Source: Aquimarina macrocephali JAMB N27 (GTDB taxonomy: Bacteria; Bacteroidota; Bacteroidia; Flavobacteriales; Flavobacteriaceae). From it: 64,000 bases of DNA. The notes below the pieces were generated by a model. The model did no database searches and had not been told where the DNA came from. It saw only the letters and a list, made by a program, of their open reading frames with translations. Positions 1 to 9,690 of this stretch are shown in pieces. Made by a program: the position numbers and the translations under genes. The stretch covers positions 1 through 64,000 of the forward strand of contig NZ_JACA01000054.1 of the NCBI RefSeq assembly GCF_000520995.1, read 5' to 3'. How positions within the stretch are numbered: position 1 is the stretch's first letter; the number at the start of each line of letters is the position of its first letter.

Positions 1-331
1 AAAAACCTTTTTATTCCTAACAACAACTTTTGGTATAATTTTTTGCAGAAAATAAGAAACGTGCTGATTTTAAAAAAGATAGAAAACGAAGATAAGAAAT
101 TTAATCAGAATAGAGATGGATTTTTCATACTTTTTCTATGTTTCAATACCTCAATACGAATAGAATGTATTGTTTTGTATTAGGGATGGAAGTGGCATCC
201 TTTTGTTTATTCTAAGTGGTTTAAAAAAATTACAATTATAATCTACATCTCCAAGAAAACTTCATTTCCTTACAGAACAAAAGATATAACGTACAGCCCG
301 GTCCCATTTTTTTATGGGGAATACCCAAGAA
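1..331. other. Window-edge region, no gene seen
   Basis: AT-rich DNA with stops in all frames at short intervals. A weak CCCAT/ATGGG hairpin lies at 303-318, just past the DUF4294 stop, without a T-run on that strand. A gene ending further left cannot be excluded. Confidence 0.4.
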
Positions 332-1048
332 TTAATTTTTAGACGTAGTAGTTTTAGCCGCATCAGACCATTTGTTTCTTAGGTCATAAAAACTAAAATC
401 TAAGGCTGTTTTCTGTTCTTTTAAGATATTTGACTGAAAACTTCGCTGTAATATATCCTCTATCCAATAATCTTCTTCTACATTTATTGGGTCGTATATC
501 TCTTTTAAAGAAATACTAAAAAGTTTAGCTGTATTGTTATACCAAAAGGCTCTCCACCCACTTCTATATTCTTTTACCAATTCGAACATTGTTTTACCTG
601 TTTGCCGATAGATCAATTTGACTAGTATTTGACCTTCTGTACGGGTAAGCTTTTTTAATTCTTTAGTAAACTCCTCTTCCATGTACTTTTGCAACATTTT
701 TATATATCGCTTCTTTTTTCTCTTAGAATCAATATTTTCTAACCGTTCATTAAGTGCTATTAACCTATCTGCAGCTAACTTCGCATAGGGATACACTTTT
801 CTTGTCTTACGTCTCAGGATAAGATATCTTCTTCTTGCTAGCTTGTTTTTAAAGTTTAATCTTCCTAAAATAATCACTTCATCGAGATCAATAGCTTCAT
901 GAAGAATTGTATCTCCTTCAATAATATAGTACTGCACATAACCAGTGGTATCTACCTTAGAGGTATCCACAGGTTTTTGATCTCTTTTTTGGGCATTAAC
1001 AAAAGAGGTTAGCATTACCAAAAGAATATATGCCGAATGTTTTATCAT
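332..1048 (-). CDS. DUF4294 domain-containing secreted protein
   Basis: 238 residues. The N-terminus (about residues 1-19, ending V-N-A-Q) is a typical Bacteroidota signal peptide, so the protein is probably periplasmic or outer-membrane associated. The body matches the DUF4294 pattern as I know it: a strand-rich segment with 'EVIILGR', then a very basic helical stretch (RRRYLILRRKTRKVYPYAK) and a conserved 'GWRAFWYNNTAKLF' region near the end. The family is found almost only in Bacteroidetes and has no established function. The gene is divergent from the M42 peptidase, with a 109-bp shared upstream region. I recognise the family but cannot assign a role. Confidence 0.85.
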   Translation of the reverse strand: MIKHSAYILLVMLTSFVNAQKRDQKPVDTSKVDTTGYVQYYIIEGDTILHEAIDLDEVIILGRLNFKNKLARRRYLILRRKTRKVYPYAKLAADRLIALNERLENIDSKRKKKRYIKMLQKYMEEEFTKELKKLTRTEGQILVKLIYRQTGKTMFELVKEYRSGWRAFWYNNTAKLFSISLKEIYDPINVEEDYWIEDILQRSFQSNILKEQKTALDFSFYDLRNKWSDAAKTTTSKN

Positions 1049-1157
1049 AATAGATTATGAGACTTTCTAAAATTGTTCCAAAATTAACAATTAACCAATT
1101 GTAAACTGTAAAATGAATGTGAATATTGTTATTTTCGCAATAAAATGAAATAATACC

Positions 1158-2249
1158 ATGGCAAAAAAGAGCATTCTAAATAAAAAGTCTCTGACTTTTC
1201 TTGAAAAATATCTAAACAATCCAGCTCCTACAGGATATGAATGGGAAGGACAAAAAATCTGGATGAACTACTTAAAACCTTATGTAGATGAATTTATAAC
1301 GGATACGTATGGTACTGCAGTTGGTGTAATTAATCCAAAAGCAAAATATAAGGTTGTCATCGAAGGACATGCTGATGAGATTTCCTGGTATGTAAATTAT
1401 ATTACGGATAATGGGCTAATTTATGTGATTAGAAATGGAGGGAGTGATCACCAGATTGCAACTTCGAAACGGGTTAATATCCACACTAAAAAAGGTATTG
1501 TAAAAGGTGTTTTTGGATGGCCAGCTATTCACACTAGAAAAGGTGCAAAAGAGCAAGCTCCTACTCTAGAAAACATATGTATTGATGTAGGGTGTAACAC
1601 CAAAGAAGAAGTATTAAAACTTGGAGTACATGTGGGTTGTGTGATTACCTATCCTGATGAATTTTTTATTCTGAATAAAAATAAGTTTGTTTGTCGTGCT
1701 CTTGACAACCGAATGGGAGGCTTTATGATTGCTGAAGTAGCTCGTTTACTGAAAGAAAACAAAAAGGAATTACCTTTTGGTTTATATATCACTAATTCTG
1801 TACAGGAGGAAATTGGTCTTAGAGGTGCCGAGATGATCACACACACCATTAAACCCAATGTAGCTATCGTGACTGATGTTTGCCACGATACCACTACCCC
1901 AATGATCGAAAAGAAAACGCAGGGAGAAACCAAAATTGGTGATGGGCCCGTGATTTCTTATGCTCCCGCAGTACAAAATAGATTTAGAGAGCTTTTGATA
2001 GATACAGCAGAAAAGAAAAAGATTCCTTTTCAGCGTATGGCTTCTAGCAGAGCGACAGGAACAGATACTGATGCATTTGCTTATAGTAATGGTGGTGTTG
2101 CTTCTGCCTTAATTTCTTTACCGTTGCGTTATATGCACACTACTGTAGAAATGGTACACAGAAGTGATGTAGAAAATGTTATAGAATTGATTTACGAAAG
2201 TTTACTTTCTATAAAAGCAGGAGAGTCTTTTAGTTATTTTGAAAAGTAA
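1158..2249 (+). CDS. M42 family metallopeptidase (glutamyl aminopeptidase/endoglucanase family)
   Basis: 363 residues, the usual length for M42 aminopeptidases. These are cytoplasmic tetrahedral (TET-like) di-metal enzymes that trim peptides. The expected metal and catalytic residues are visible: H71 in 'EGHADE' with D73, D183 in 'ALDNR', the E217/E218 pair in 'QEEIGLRGA', D240 in 'VTDVCHD' and H327 in 'YMHTTVE'. No signal peptide is seen, consistent with the cytoplasm. The ATG follows an AT-rich leader without a Shine-Dalgarno sequence, normal for this phylum. A strong bidirectional terminator separates it from acs. Old annotations often call this family endoglucanase or cellulase; peptidase is far more likely. 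Confidence 0.93.
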   Translation: MAKKSILNKKSLTFLEKYLNNPAPTGYEWEGQKIWMNYLKPYVDEFITDTYGTAVGVINPKAKYKVVIEGHADEISWYVNYITDNGLIYVIRNGGSDHQIATSKRVNIHTKKGIVKGVFGWPAIHTRKGAKEQAPTLENICIDVGCNTKEEVLKLGVHVGCVITYPDEFFILNKNKFVCRALDNRMGGFMIAEVARLLKENKKELPFGLYITNSVQEEIGLRGAEMITHTIKPNVAIVTDVCHDTTTPMIEKKTQGETKIGDGPVISYAPAVQNRFRELLIDTAEKKKIPFQRMASSRATGTDTDAFAYSNGGVASALISLPLRYMHTTVEMVHRSDVENVIELIYESLLSIKAGESFSYFEK

Positions 2250-2266
2250 TTGATAATACTACATAT

Positions 2267-2304
2267 AAATTAAAAGCCCTCGTATTAACGAGGGCTTTTA
2301 ATTT
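2267..2304. terminator. Bidirectional intrinsic terminator
   Basis: A perfect 17-bp stem (arms 2267-2283 and 2288-2304) with the 4-nt loop ATTA and a GCCCTCG/CGAGGGC core, flanked by A-runs and T-runs on both sides. It lies between the convergent M42 peptidase and acs genes and can serve both. Confidence 0.92.
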
Positions 2305-2309
2305 ATGCT

Positions 2310-4262
2310 TTACACCACATTATCCATTATTTCCTGGACTACATCTGGATTTAACAGCGTAGATGTATCTCCCAGATTAGAAGTATCCTTTGATGCTATT
2401 TTGCGTAAAATTCTTCTCATAATCTTACCGCTTCTCGTTTTTGGTAACCCACTTACAAACTGAACTTTATCTGGTTTTGCTATTGGCCCAATAGTATTAG
2501 ACACTTGTTCTCTTATTTCATTTATCAATGCCTCATCAGCGATTTGATCATTATATAGCGTAACATATGCATATAACGCTGTTCCTTTTACATCATGGGG
2601 AAAACCAACAATTGCAGATTCTGCAACGGCCAAATGTTCATTGATCGCATTCTCTATAGGTGCGGTTCCCAAATTATGACCAGAAACAATAACCACATCA
2701 TCTACTCTACCTGTAATTCTATAGTTCCCTGTTGCATCTCTATATGCTCCATCACCAGTGAAATACATATTCTCATATGTAGAAAAATATACATCCTTAT
2801 ACCGTTGGTGGTCTCCGTAAATTGTTCTTGCTATAGATGGCCAAGGAAATTTTATAGCCAATCTTCCTTCTGAGCTTTTAGATCTAAATTCTATTTCTTT
2901 TCCTTCTGCATCCATCAAAACGGGTTGAATACCTGGTAAAGGTAATGTAGCAAAAGTAGGTCGTGTTGGTGTAATCCCAGCTAATGGAGAAATCATCACT
3001 CCTCCTGTTTCTGTTTGCCACCACGTATCAACTAAAGGTGAGTTTCCTTTTCCGATATTATCATTGTACCAATGCCATGCTTCTTCATTTATTGGTTCTC
3101 CTACAGACCCAAGGACTTTAATAGAAGAAAGGTTATGCTTATTTACCAATTCTAATGGTTGTTTCGCCAGTGCTCTAATTGCTGTTGGTGCTGTATAAAA
3201 ATGGGTTACATTAAGTTTATCGCAAATCTCCCAGAAACGACCATAATCAGGATAACTAGGTACTCCCTCAAACATTACGGTTGTTGCTCCTGCAGCCAAT
3301 GGACCATAAATTATATACGAATGCCCAGTAATCCAACCAATATCAGCAGTACACCAATAAACATCATCTTGCTTTTTGGCATGTATATCTTGTCCTGTAG
3401 GAGCAAAATGATCGCATTGAAACACATTTGCAAAGGTATAGGTAGTATATACCATATATCCTCCAATGGTATGCACCATTCCCTTTGGCTTACCAGTAGA
3501 GCCAGATGTATATAATATAAACAGCATGTCTTCTGCATCCATCACTTCTGCCGGGCATTCTTTTTCTACTTTCTGCAATTCATCAAACCAAAATTTATCT
3601 CTACCGTCTTTCATTGGTGTTGACTCAACCGTTCTTCTATACACAATAACCGTTTCTATAGATGGTGTAGTTTTTAAGGCTTCATCACACATCTCTTTTA
3701 ATTTTACAGGTTTTGCGCCTCTATACACCTCGTTTGCCGTGATCAACATTTTACATTCTGAATCATTAATACGGCTAGCTATAGCTGTGCTTGAAAATCC
3801 TGCAAAAACAATAGAATGTATTGCTCCAATTCGTGCACAAGCCAGCATTGCTATTGCTAATTCGGGGATCATTGGCATATACAAACAAACCCGATCTCCT
3901 TTTTTAATACCATTATTTTTTAAAACATTAGCAAAATGGCAAACTTTTACATGAAGTTGTTTATAGGTAATATGACGTGATTCTTCGGTTGGGTCATTAG
4001 GCTCCCAAATAATAGCCGTTTTATTACCAAATTTCTCTAAATGTCTATCCAGGCAGTTTTCTGTAATATTTAATTTACCACCTTCAAACCACTTTACTTC
4101 AGGTTTTGTAAAATCCCACTCTAATGTTTTATCCCATCGTTTATGCCAATAAAATTTTTCGGCTATAGCATCCCAAAATTTTTCAGGATTATTAATACTT
4201 TCCTGATATGCTTCTTTATACTCAGCAAAAGAACTAAGCTGAAGTGTGTCTTTTATTTCCAT
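2310..4262 (-). CDS. acs: Acetyl-CoA synthetase (AMP-forming acetate--CoA ligase)
   Basis: 650 residues, full length for Acs. It converts acetate, ATP and CoA to acetyl-CoA through acetyl-AMP, in the cytoplasm. The order is: N-terminal ACAS segment (FWDAIAEKFYWHKRWDK), the AMP-binding P-loop 'YTSGSTGKPKG', the acetate-pocket region 'VDTWWQTETGG', the hinge/A8 region 'GRVDDVVIVSGHNLG', and the C-terminal catalytic lysine (about K613) in 'PKTRSGKIMRR', the site usually acetylated in this family. It is the last gene of a minus-strand run of acetate-transport and sensing genes, 141 bp after a receiver-domain gene. That setting supports scavenging of acetate under two-component control. Confidence 0.97.
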   Translation of the reverse strand: MEIKDTLQLSSFAEYKEAYQESINNPEKFWDAIAEKFYWHKRWDKTLEWDFTKPEVKWFEGGKLNITENCLDRHLEKFGNKTAIIWEPNDPTEESRHITYKQLHVKVCHFANVLKNNGIKKGDRVCLYMPMIPELAIAMLACARIGAIHSIVFAGFSSTAIASRINDSECKMLITANEVYRGAKPVKLKEMCDEALKTTPSIETVIVYRRTVESTPMKDGRDKFWFDELQKVEKECPAEVMDAEDMLFILYTSGSTGKPKGMVHTIGGYMVYTTYTFANVFQCDHFAPTGQDIHAKKQDDVYWCTADIGWITGHSYIIYGPLAAGATTVMFEGVPSYPDYGRFWEICDKLNVTHFYTAPTAIRALAKQPLELVNKHNLSSIKVLGSVGEPINEEAWHWYNDNIGKGNSPLVDTWWQTETGGVMISPLAGITPTRPTFATLPLPGIQPVLMDAEGKEIEFRSKSSEGRLAIKFPWPSIARTIYGDHQRYKDVYFSTYENMYFTGDGAYRDATGNYRITGRVDDVVIVSGHNLGTAPIENAINEHLAVAESAIVGFPHDVKGTALYAYVTLYNDQIADEALINEIREQVSNTIGPIAKPDKVQFVSGLPKTRSGKIMRRILRKIASKDTSNLGDTSTLLNPDVVQEIMDNVV

Positions 4263-4403
4263 GATCTGTGATTTTCTAATTTTGGTCTATTAAATTCTTT
4301 TAAAACATGTCATCGTCAAAAAATTATCGACAAGTAACTATTATTAGGGCGTAAACAACTTAAAAATAGCTGTATCTTATTCTAAACACCAAGATTGATT
4401 CAG

Positions 4404-4778
4404 TTATTTTTGAGCAATAAGCTCATTGATCTCTGCCATAATTTTTTTTATTGAAAATGGTTTTGTCAAATACTTATCTACACCCATTGATACTCCTTTT
4501 TGAATATCCGAAGCTTTATTTTTTGCAGTTAAAAACACCACCTTAATATCTTTTGTATCAGCATTTGATCTTATATATTTTAAGGTTTGATACCCATCTA
4601 CATTTGGCATCATAATATCCAATAGAACTACATCGGGAATCTGTGATTTTAATATTTCGATAGCTTCGCCTCCATCCCTGGCAATAAAAACTTCAAAATC
4701 ATTCTTCTTAAATGTATATTCTAAAGACATTACAATATTAGGTTCGTCATCAACAATTAATATCTTCTTCTTATTCAA
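4404..4778 (-). CDS. Stand-alone response regulator receiver domain (CheY-like)
   Basis: 124 residues, consisting of one receiver domain only. The acidic pair D10/D11, phospho-acceptor D54 in 'LLDIMMP', switch T84 and K106 in 'LTKPF' are all present, so it should be phosphorylatable. No DNA-binding or enzymatic output domain follows. It lies 29 bp downstream of the symporter-histidine kinase gene and 141 bp upstream of acs, so the kinase is its obvious partner. In the CrbS/CrbR and MxtR/ErdR systems the cognate regulator is a LuxR-type DNA-binding protein; here that output is missing, which implies protein-protein signalling or a separate transcription factor. Confidence 0.92.
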   Translation of the reverse strand: MNKKKILIVDDEPNIVMSLEYTFKKNDFEVFIARDGGEAIEILKSQIPDVVLLDIMMPNVDGYQTLKYIRSNADTKDIKVVFLTAKNKASDIQKGVSMGVDKYLTKPFSIKKIMAEINELIAQK

Positions 4779-4807
4779 AATTTAATCTTTTTTATTATTT
4801 ACATATG

Positions 4808-7492
4808 CTAATCAGGAATCTCAATAATAAATCTAGCTCCTGTTTTGCAATTTTTATCGGCCCATATTTTTCCTTTATGCCCTTCTATAATCTGTTTACT
4901 TATAGCTAAACCAAAACCACTACCTGCTGGCTTTTTTACGTTTTGATTTTTGGACTGGTAAAATTTATCAAAAATATGTTTCATATCCTCGATAAGAATG
5001 CCTTTTCCGTTATCTTCAATACTAATACGAATATAATCTTTCCTTTTTTTCGATTCTATTTTAATAATTCCATTTTTTTCGTCAACAAATTTAATTGCAT
5101 TGGAAAGCACATTAGTAAGTACCTGAAGTATTCTGTCTTCATCATATTTCGCAACTAAAGTTTCAAAAGATTTTGAATTCAGGATTTTTATATTCTTTTT
5201 TTCTGCAATTGCATGTATTCCTAATATTGCTTTTTCTATGGTTAGATTTAGATCATTCTCTTTTTTATCCAGAATCTCTCTCCCAGATCCCAGTTTTTCT
5301 AAATCCAGTATGTCATGAATTAATTTGGTAAGGCGTTCTGAATCGCAAACAATATTATCTAAAAACTGCATTTTTAGCTCATTGGGCATATCCTGGCTGT
5401 CCAACAACACTTCTGATGCTGCTCTAATTGATGTAATTGGTGTTTTTAACTCATGTGCTACGGTATCCAGAAACTCATCTTTTAATTTATCATGAAGTGT
5501 CAACTCTTCATTAACTTCTTTTAATTCATCTGTAAGCAGCGTTAATTCATCCGATTTCTGTTTTAAAAACTTATTTGTAGAAATTGTTTTTTTATTTTCT
5601 TCTAAAATCTCTAATACTTCTACCAGGGTAACAGGTTGTTCTTCAACTACACTGGATATTAAAATTCGGGAAGAGGCACTACCTATGCTTCCTGTCAATA
5701 GCTTTTCTGAAAAATTAATTAATCTGGCATCTGCAGCTTCAGCATTTTTTGGAAGATCGTATTTAAGATAGAACAAATCCAAAGCGCGCTCTGTACGTTC
5801 TTCTCCCAGAAATCGGTTTAATACTTTTCTAATATCTGAAACATAAGCTTCTCCTTTCCACACAAATGCATTTTCCTGTAAAGAATTATAGTTGCTATCC
5901 ACAAACATTTCTCCATAGTTACGTTCTCTATAATTCCCCTTAAAAGAAAGGGAAACCGAGAGATATACAATAACATTAAAAAACATACTCCAAAAAAATG
6001 CGTGTGTTACCGGATTGAGAATGTTTATACCAAATAATGCATAGGGTTTTAAGAGTTCAATTTCAAAGGGCCCATATACAATAAAATTCATGTTACCGAA
6101 TATTGTATCCAGAACAAAAGGCAAAACAAGGGTATAACCTGTAACCAATGCTCCTGTAATGATTCCCATTTTTGCCGCTATAGAAGATCCTCTATTCCAA
6201 AATAGCCCTATAAAAAATGAAGGACCAAGTTGCGCAATAACAACAAAAGATAATTGTCCAATCGAGAATAATGATAATTCAATATTAAAATTGATATAGA
6301 AAAAATAAGCCCCTAATATTAAACATAAAATAGCTATCCTTCTAATATTCTTAATATAATTGGCATTACGCTCAGGTCGACTTTTACTAAATTTATCCAA
6401 AAATCCATATGGAATAATCAAGTTATTACTAAGCATAGTTGACAATGCCAATGTTGAAACAACTACCATAGAAATCACTGCCGAAAAACCACCTAAAAAT
6501 ACCAGAGTTGCTAAAAACACATCTCCATTTTGTAAAGGAAGTAGTAACGAATAGTAATCTGGATTTGCCAAATCTCCTAATCGTAATTTTCCGCCCCAGG
6601 CGATAAAAACAACAAATACATTAAACAGTAGCAGATAAAGTGGAAACATCCAAATTGCAGTCTTAAGATCTTTTTTGGTTGTATTCTCTATCACAGAAAC
6701 GTGAAATTGTCTTGGTAAAAGAAAAATTGCTAAAAAGGACAAGACAATCATAAAATACCAATTAATACCAGACTCCAGGCTATCAAACGTAGTTAACGAC
6801 TCGAAGTCTTCTGTAACAGATATTTGATTGTAAATATCTGTGGTGCCATCAAAAAGAAAATAGGTGACATATCCTCCTACTCCTAAAAAGAAAATAAGTT
6901 TGATTACTGATTCTACTGCTACCGAAAAAACTATTCCTTGCCTACGTCTGGTAGCATCAGTAGTTCTTGTTCCAAAAAATGCAGCAAACACTGCTAACAA
7001 AACTGCAATATAAAATGTAGAATCTTTAAAAATTGTTCCTGAAGAATTAATAGGATTGTTAGAAATTATCTCAAAAGTTTCTGAAACGGCTTTAAGTTGT
7101 AATGAAATATAAGGCAATACCCCCAAGACACATATTATAGTTACTAACGCTCCTAAGAATCGGTCATTACCATACCTAAGTGATATAAAATCTGCAATAC
7201 TTGATACCTTATGTTGTTTTGAAATTTTGATTATTTTTTTCAATACCACAACCCAAACAGGGAAAGCAATCACAGGTCCCAAATAGGTGGTAAGAAAACT
7301 AACCCCAGAGGTTGCTGCAATCCCTACACTACCATAATATGTCCATGCAGAACAATATACTGCGAGGGATAATGTGTAGACATAAGGATTATTAACCCAG
7401 GATCTTTTTGCTTTTTTTTCGGCCCTGAAAGCAATCCCAAACAAAAGCAGCAGGTATCCTATAATTATGAATATTAATATATAACTATTCAT
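4808..7492 (-). CDS. Sodium:solute symporter-sensor histidine kinase fusion (CrbS/CbrA-like)
   Basis: 894 residues. Residues 1 to about 510 form a multi-pass sodium:solute symporter (SSS) module, with early motifs such as 'VYCSAWTYYGSVG'. A linker of about 120 residues and a coiled coil ('KSDELTLLTDELKEVNEELTL') lead to HisKA with the phospho-acceptor His in 'DTVAHELKTPITS' (around residue 680). The HATPase_c domain follows, with N-box 'LTNVLSNAIKF', G1 'DNGKGI' and G2 'GSGFGLAI'. It is an inner-membrane sensor expected to couple substrate binding or transport to phosphorylation of the neighbouring receiver. CrbS and MxtR, with the same architecture, control acs in gamma-proteobacteria; that role is inferred here from architecture plus the acs neighbour. 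Its start overlaps the small upstream gene by 8 nt. Confidence 0.94.
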   Translation of the reverse strand: MNSYILIFIIIGYLLLLFGIAFRAEKKAKRSWVNNPYVYTLSLAVYCSAWTYYGSVGIAATSGVSFLTTYLGPVIAFPVWVVVLKKIIKISKQHKVSSIADFISLRYGNDRFLGALVTIICVLGVLPYISLQLKAVSETFEIISNNPINSSGTIFKDSTFYIAVLLAVFAAFFGTRTTDATRRRQGIVFSVAVESVIKLIFFLGVGGYVTYFLFDGTTDIYNQISVTEDFESLTTFDSLESGINWYFMIVLSFLAIFLLPRQFHVSVIENTTKKDLKTAIWMFPLYLLLFNVFVVFIAWGGKLRLGDLANPDYYSLLLPLQNGDVFLATLVFLGGFSAVISMVVVSTLALSTMLSNNLIIPYGFLDKFSKSRPERNANYIKNIRRIAILCLILGAYFFYINFNIELSLFSIGQLSFVVIAQLGPSFFIGLFWNRGSSIAAKMGIITGALVTGYTLVLPFVLDTIFGNMNFIVYGPFEIELLKPYALFGINILNPVTHAFFWSMFFNVIVYLSVSLSFKGNYRERNYGEMFVDSNYNSLQENAFVWKGEAYVSDIRKVLNRFLGEERTERALDLFYLKYDLPKNAEAADARLINFSEKLLTGSIGSASSRILISSVVEEQPVTLVEVLEILEENKKTISTNKFLKQKSDELTLLTDELKEVNEELTLHDKLKDEFLDTVAHELKTPITSIRAASEVLLDSQDMPNELKMQFLDNIVCDSERLTKLIHDILDLEKLGSGREILDKKENDLNLTIEKAILGIHAIAEKKNIKILNSKSFETLVAKYDEDRILQVLTNVLSNAIKFVDEKNGIIKIESKKRKDYIRISIEDNGKGILIEDMKHIFDKFYQSKNQNVKKPAGSGFGLAISKQIIEGHKGKIWADKNCKTGARFIIEIPD

Positions 7493-7679
7493 AAAACTTT
7501 TTCAAAATTATAAAAGAGATCAAAATTGAAATCGCCCAAATCAGAAACACAAAAAAATACAGTACAGGAAACCCAAAAATACTTCCGGAATGATTAAACA
7601 TAAATATCAACGGAACATTAAACAGAAAAAGCAACACAATAGAAAGCACTACCAGTTTTTGTTGATGACGTTTTTTCAT
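7485..7679 (-). CDS. Small two-helix membrane protein, DUF3311-like
   Basis: 64 residues: a basic N-terminus (MKKRHQQK) followed by two hydrophobic helices. The second is preceded by 'SIFGFPVLYFFVFLIW', which resembles the 'LFGFPFFYWYQ' signature of DUF3311, the small partner subunits of some sodium:solute symporters. The 3' end overlaps the symporter-kinase start by 8 nt, implying translational coupling. I infer that it is an accessory subunit of the kinase's symporter module, because the transporter itself already has a DUF4212 partner. The family call rests on pattern resemblance only. Confidence 0.7.
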   Translation of the reverse strand: MKKRHQQKLVVLSIVLLFLFNVPLIFMFNHSGSIFGFPVLYFFVFLIWAISILISFIILKKFYE

Positions 7680-7762
7680 AAGAGCTTTATTATTGGTTAC
7701 TTATAATTCCTAAGTCTATATACTTTAGTTTCAATCATTTTTACAGCAGATTCTGTTTCTTT

Positions 7763-7798
7763 TAAACCTCACAGGTTGATTAAAACCTGTGAGGTTTA
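7763..7798 (-). terminator. Hairpin terminator after the symporter gene
   Basis: A perfect 15-bp stem (arms 7763-7777 and 7784-7798) with a 6-nt loop, 13 bp past the stop of the minus-strand symporter. The CCTCACAGG/CCTGTGAGG core resembles palindromes that recur in Flavobacteriaceae genomes, so it could also be a dispersed repeat used as a terminator. It would uncouple the sensor genes from the transport genes. Confidence 0.8.
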
Positions 7799-7810
7799 AT
7801 TTACCTACAT

Positions 7811-9598
7811 CTAATGTGTTGCTTCTCCAGCTCCACTTGGGATTCTTATATTTTCTACAATTTCTTGCACTTCTTTTGGCGGTGCCGAGGTAAATTTGGA
7901 AATTACTAATGATATCACAAAATTGATTACCATGGCTACAGCTCCAAATCCTTCTGGAGATATCCCAAACCACCATTCACTTGATGGAGGAAGGGTTTCG
8001 TCAAACCATCCCAATTTGTATTTTATCATATATAATAACATACACAAAATACCTACTACCATCCCTGCAATAGCTCCTTCTTTATTCATTCTTTTATAGA
8101 ATATTCCTAACACAATGGCTGGAAAGAAAGAAGCTGCTGCTAAGCCAAAGGCCAGCGCTACAACAGCTGCAACAAAACCAGGTGGATTGATTCCAAAATA
8201 TCCTGCGACACATACGGCTGCTACAGCAGAAAGACGCGCTGCGATTAATTCTCCTTTTTCTGAGATATCTGGCTTAATCATTTTTTTGATGAGATCATGA
8301 GATACAGAAGATGAAATCACCAATAACAATCCTGCTGCGGTAGACAATGCTGCCGCCAATCCTCCTGCAGCTACCAAAGCAATTACCCAATTAGGGAGAT
8401 TTGCTATTTCGGGATTTGCTAATACCATAATATCACGATCCACAAAAAGTTCGTTCTTCGTTGCTGCATTTACATTTGTAATCTTACGCTCTCCATGCTC
8501 TCCACGATTTTTTCCATCAAAAACCGGTTTATTTTTATTCCCTTCAACTGCATGACCATTGGCATACTGTACTTGTCCATCTCCATTTTTATCTGTCCAA
8601 CCTAACAAACCTGTATCTTCCCAATTTTTAAACCATAAAGGAAGTTCTTCGTATTGTTTATTTTGTACCGATTCAATAAGATTTGTTTTAGCAAAAACTG
8701 CTACTGCTGGGGCAGTTGTATACAATATAGCAATCAACAACAAAGCATACCCTGCCGATTTACGAGCATCTTTAACTCGCTTAACGGTAAAGAAACGAAC
8801 AATTACATGTGGTAATCCTGCTGTACCTACCATTAATGCCAAGGTAATAGCGAATACATCTAATATTGATTTAGAACCATTTGTATATTCTGAAAACCCT
8901 AATTCTGTACTCAAACCATCCAGTTTATCAAGAAGATAAGTTCCCGAACCATCTGCAATGGTATCCCCAAACCCTAACTGAGGTACTGGGTTTCCTGTCA
9001 TCTGAATTGAAATAAATATAGCTGGTACCATAAATGCAAAGATGAGCACACAATATTGTGCTACCTGGGTGTATGTTATACCTTTCATACCACCTAATAC
9101 GGCATAAAAAAGCACGATAATCATCCCAATGATCACTCCTGTATTGATATCTACTTCTAAAAATCGGGAAAATACAATTCCGACTCCTCTCATTTGACCC
9201 GCTACATATGTAAAGGATACGAGAAGTGCACAGAATACTGCTACCGATCTTGCTGTTTTTGAATAATATCGATCCCCGATAAAATCAGGAACTGTAAATT
9301 TTCCGAATTTTCTTAGATAAGGAGCTAACAATAATGCTAACAGCACATATCCTCCTGTCCACCCCATTAGATATACAGCACCATCATAGCCTGAAAAGGC
9401 TATAATACCAGCCATAGAAATAAATGAAGCAGCACTCATCCAGTCGGCAGCAGTAGCCATCCCGTTGGCTAAAGGAGATACTCCACCCCCCGCTACATAA
9501 AACTCTTTTGTAGAACTTGCTCTTGACCAAATCGCAATTCCTATATATAAAGTGAAGGTTAGCCCTACCAAAATATAAGTCCACATTTGAACACTCAT
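7811..9598 (-). CDS. Sodium:solute symporter family protein (ActP-type cation/acetate symporter)
   Basis: 595 residues of multi-pass membrane protein. It has the SSS hallmark regions: 'EFYVAGGGVSPLANGMATAADWMSAASFIS' in two parts near residues 30-60, 'LGGMKGITYTQVAQY', and 'GGLAAALSTAAGLLLVISSS'. It should import acetate or a related short carboxylate with Na+ across the inner membrane. The DUF4212 small subunit lies directly upstream, a pairing typical of this clade. A hydrophilic loop of about 75 residues (near 320-395) holds a 'DKNGDGQV' segment that looks like a calcium-binding DxNxDG loop. Acetate as substrate is inferred from acs in the same cluster. No actP symbol is given because specificity is unproven. 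Confidence 0.93.
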   Translation of the reverse strand: MSVQMWTYILVGLTFTLYIGIAIWSRASSTKEFYVAGGGVSPLANGMATAADWMSAASFISMAGIIAFSGYDGAVYLMGWTGGYVLLALLLAPYLRKFGKFTVPDFIGDRYYSKTARSVAVFCALLVSFTYVAGQMRGVGIVFSRFLEVDINTGVIIGMIIVLFYAVLGGMKGITYTQVAQYCVLIFAFMVPAIFISIQMTGNPVPQLGFGDTIADGSGTYLLDKLDGLSTELGFSEYTNGSKSILDVFAITLALMVGTAGLPHVIVRFFTVKRVKDARKSAGYALLLIAILYTTAPAVAVFAKTNLIESVQNKQYEELPLWFKNWEDTGLLGWTDKNGDGQVQYANGHAVEGNKNKPVFDGKNRGEHGERKITNVNAATKNELFVDRDIMVLANPEIANLPNWVIALVAAGGLAAALSTAAGLLLVISSSVSHDLIKKMIKPDISEKGELIAARLSAVAAVCVAGYFGINPPGFVAAVVALAFGLAAASFFPAIVLGIFYKRMNKEGAIAGMVVGILCMLLYMIKYKLGWFDETLPPSSEWWFGISPEGFGAVAMVINFVISLVISKFTSAPPKEVQEIVENIRIPSGAGEATH

Positions 9599-9690
9599 AA
9601 TATATTTTTTTAGTTGTTTATAATCTTAGAGATTGTGTGAATTGAAATTAGGACAATGTCTTAACCAAATTCATATAATTTTCTATCTTC

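Noticed and set aside
303..318. Terminator after the DUF4294 gene
   Set aside because: The stem is only 5 bp and no T-run follows on the minus strand.
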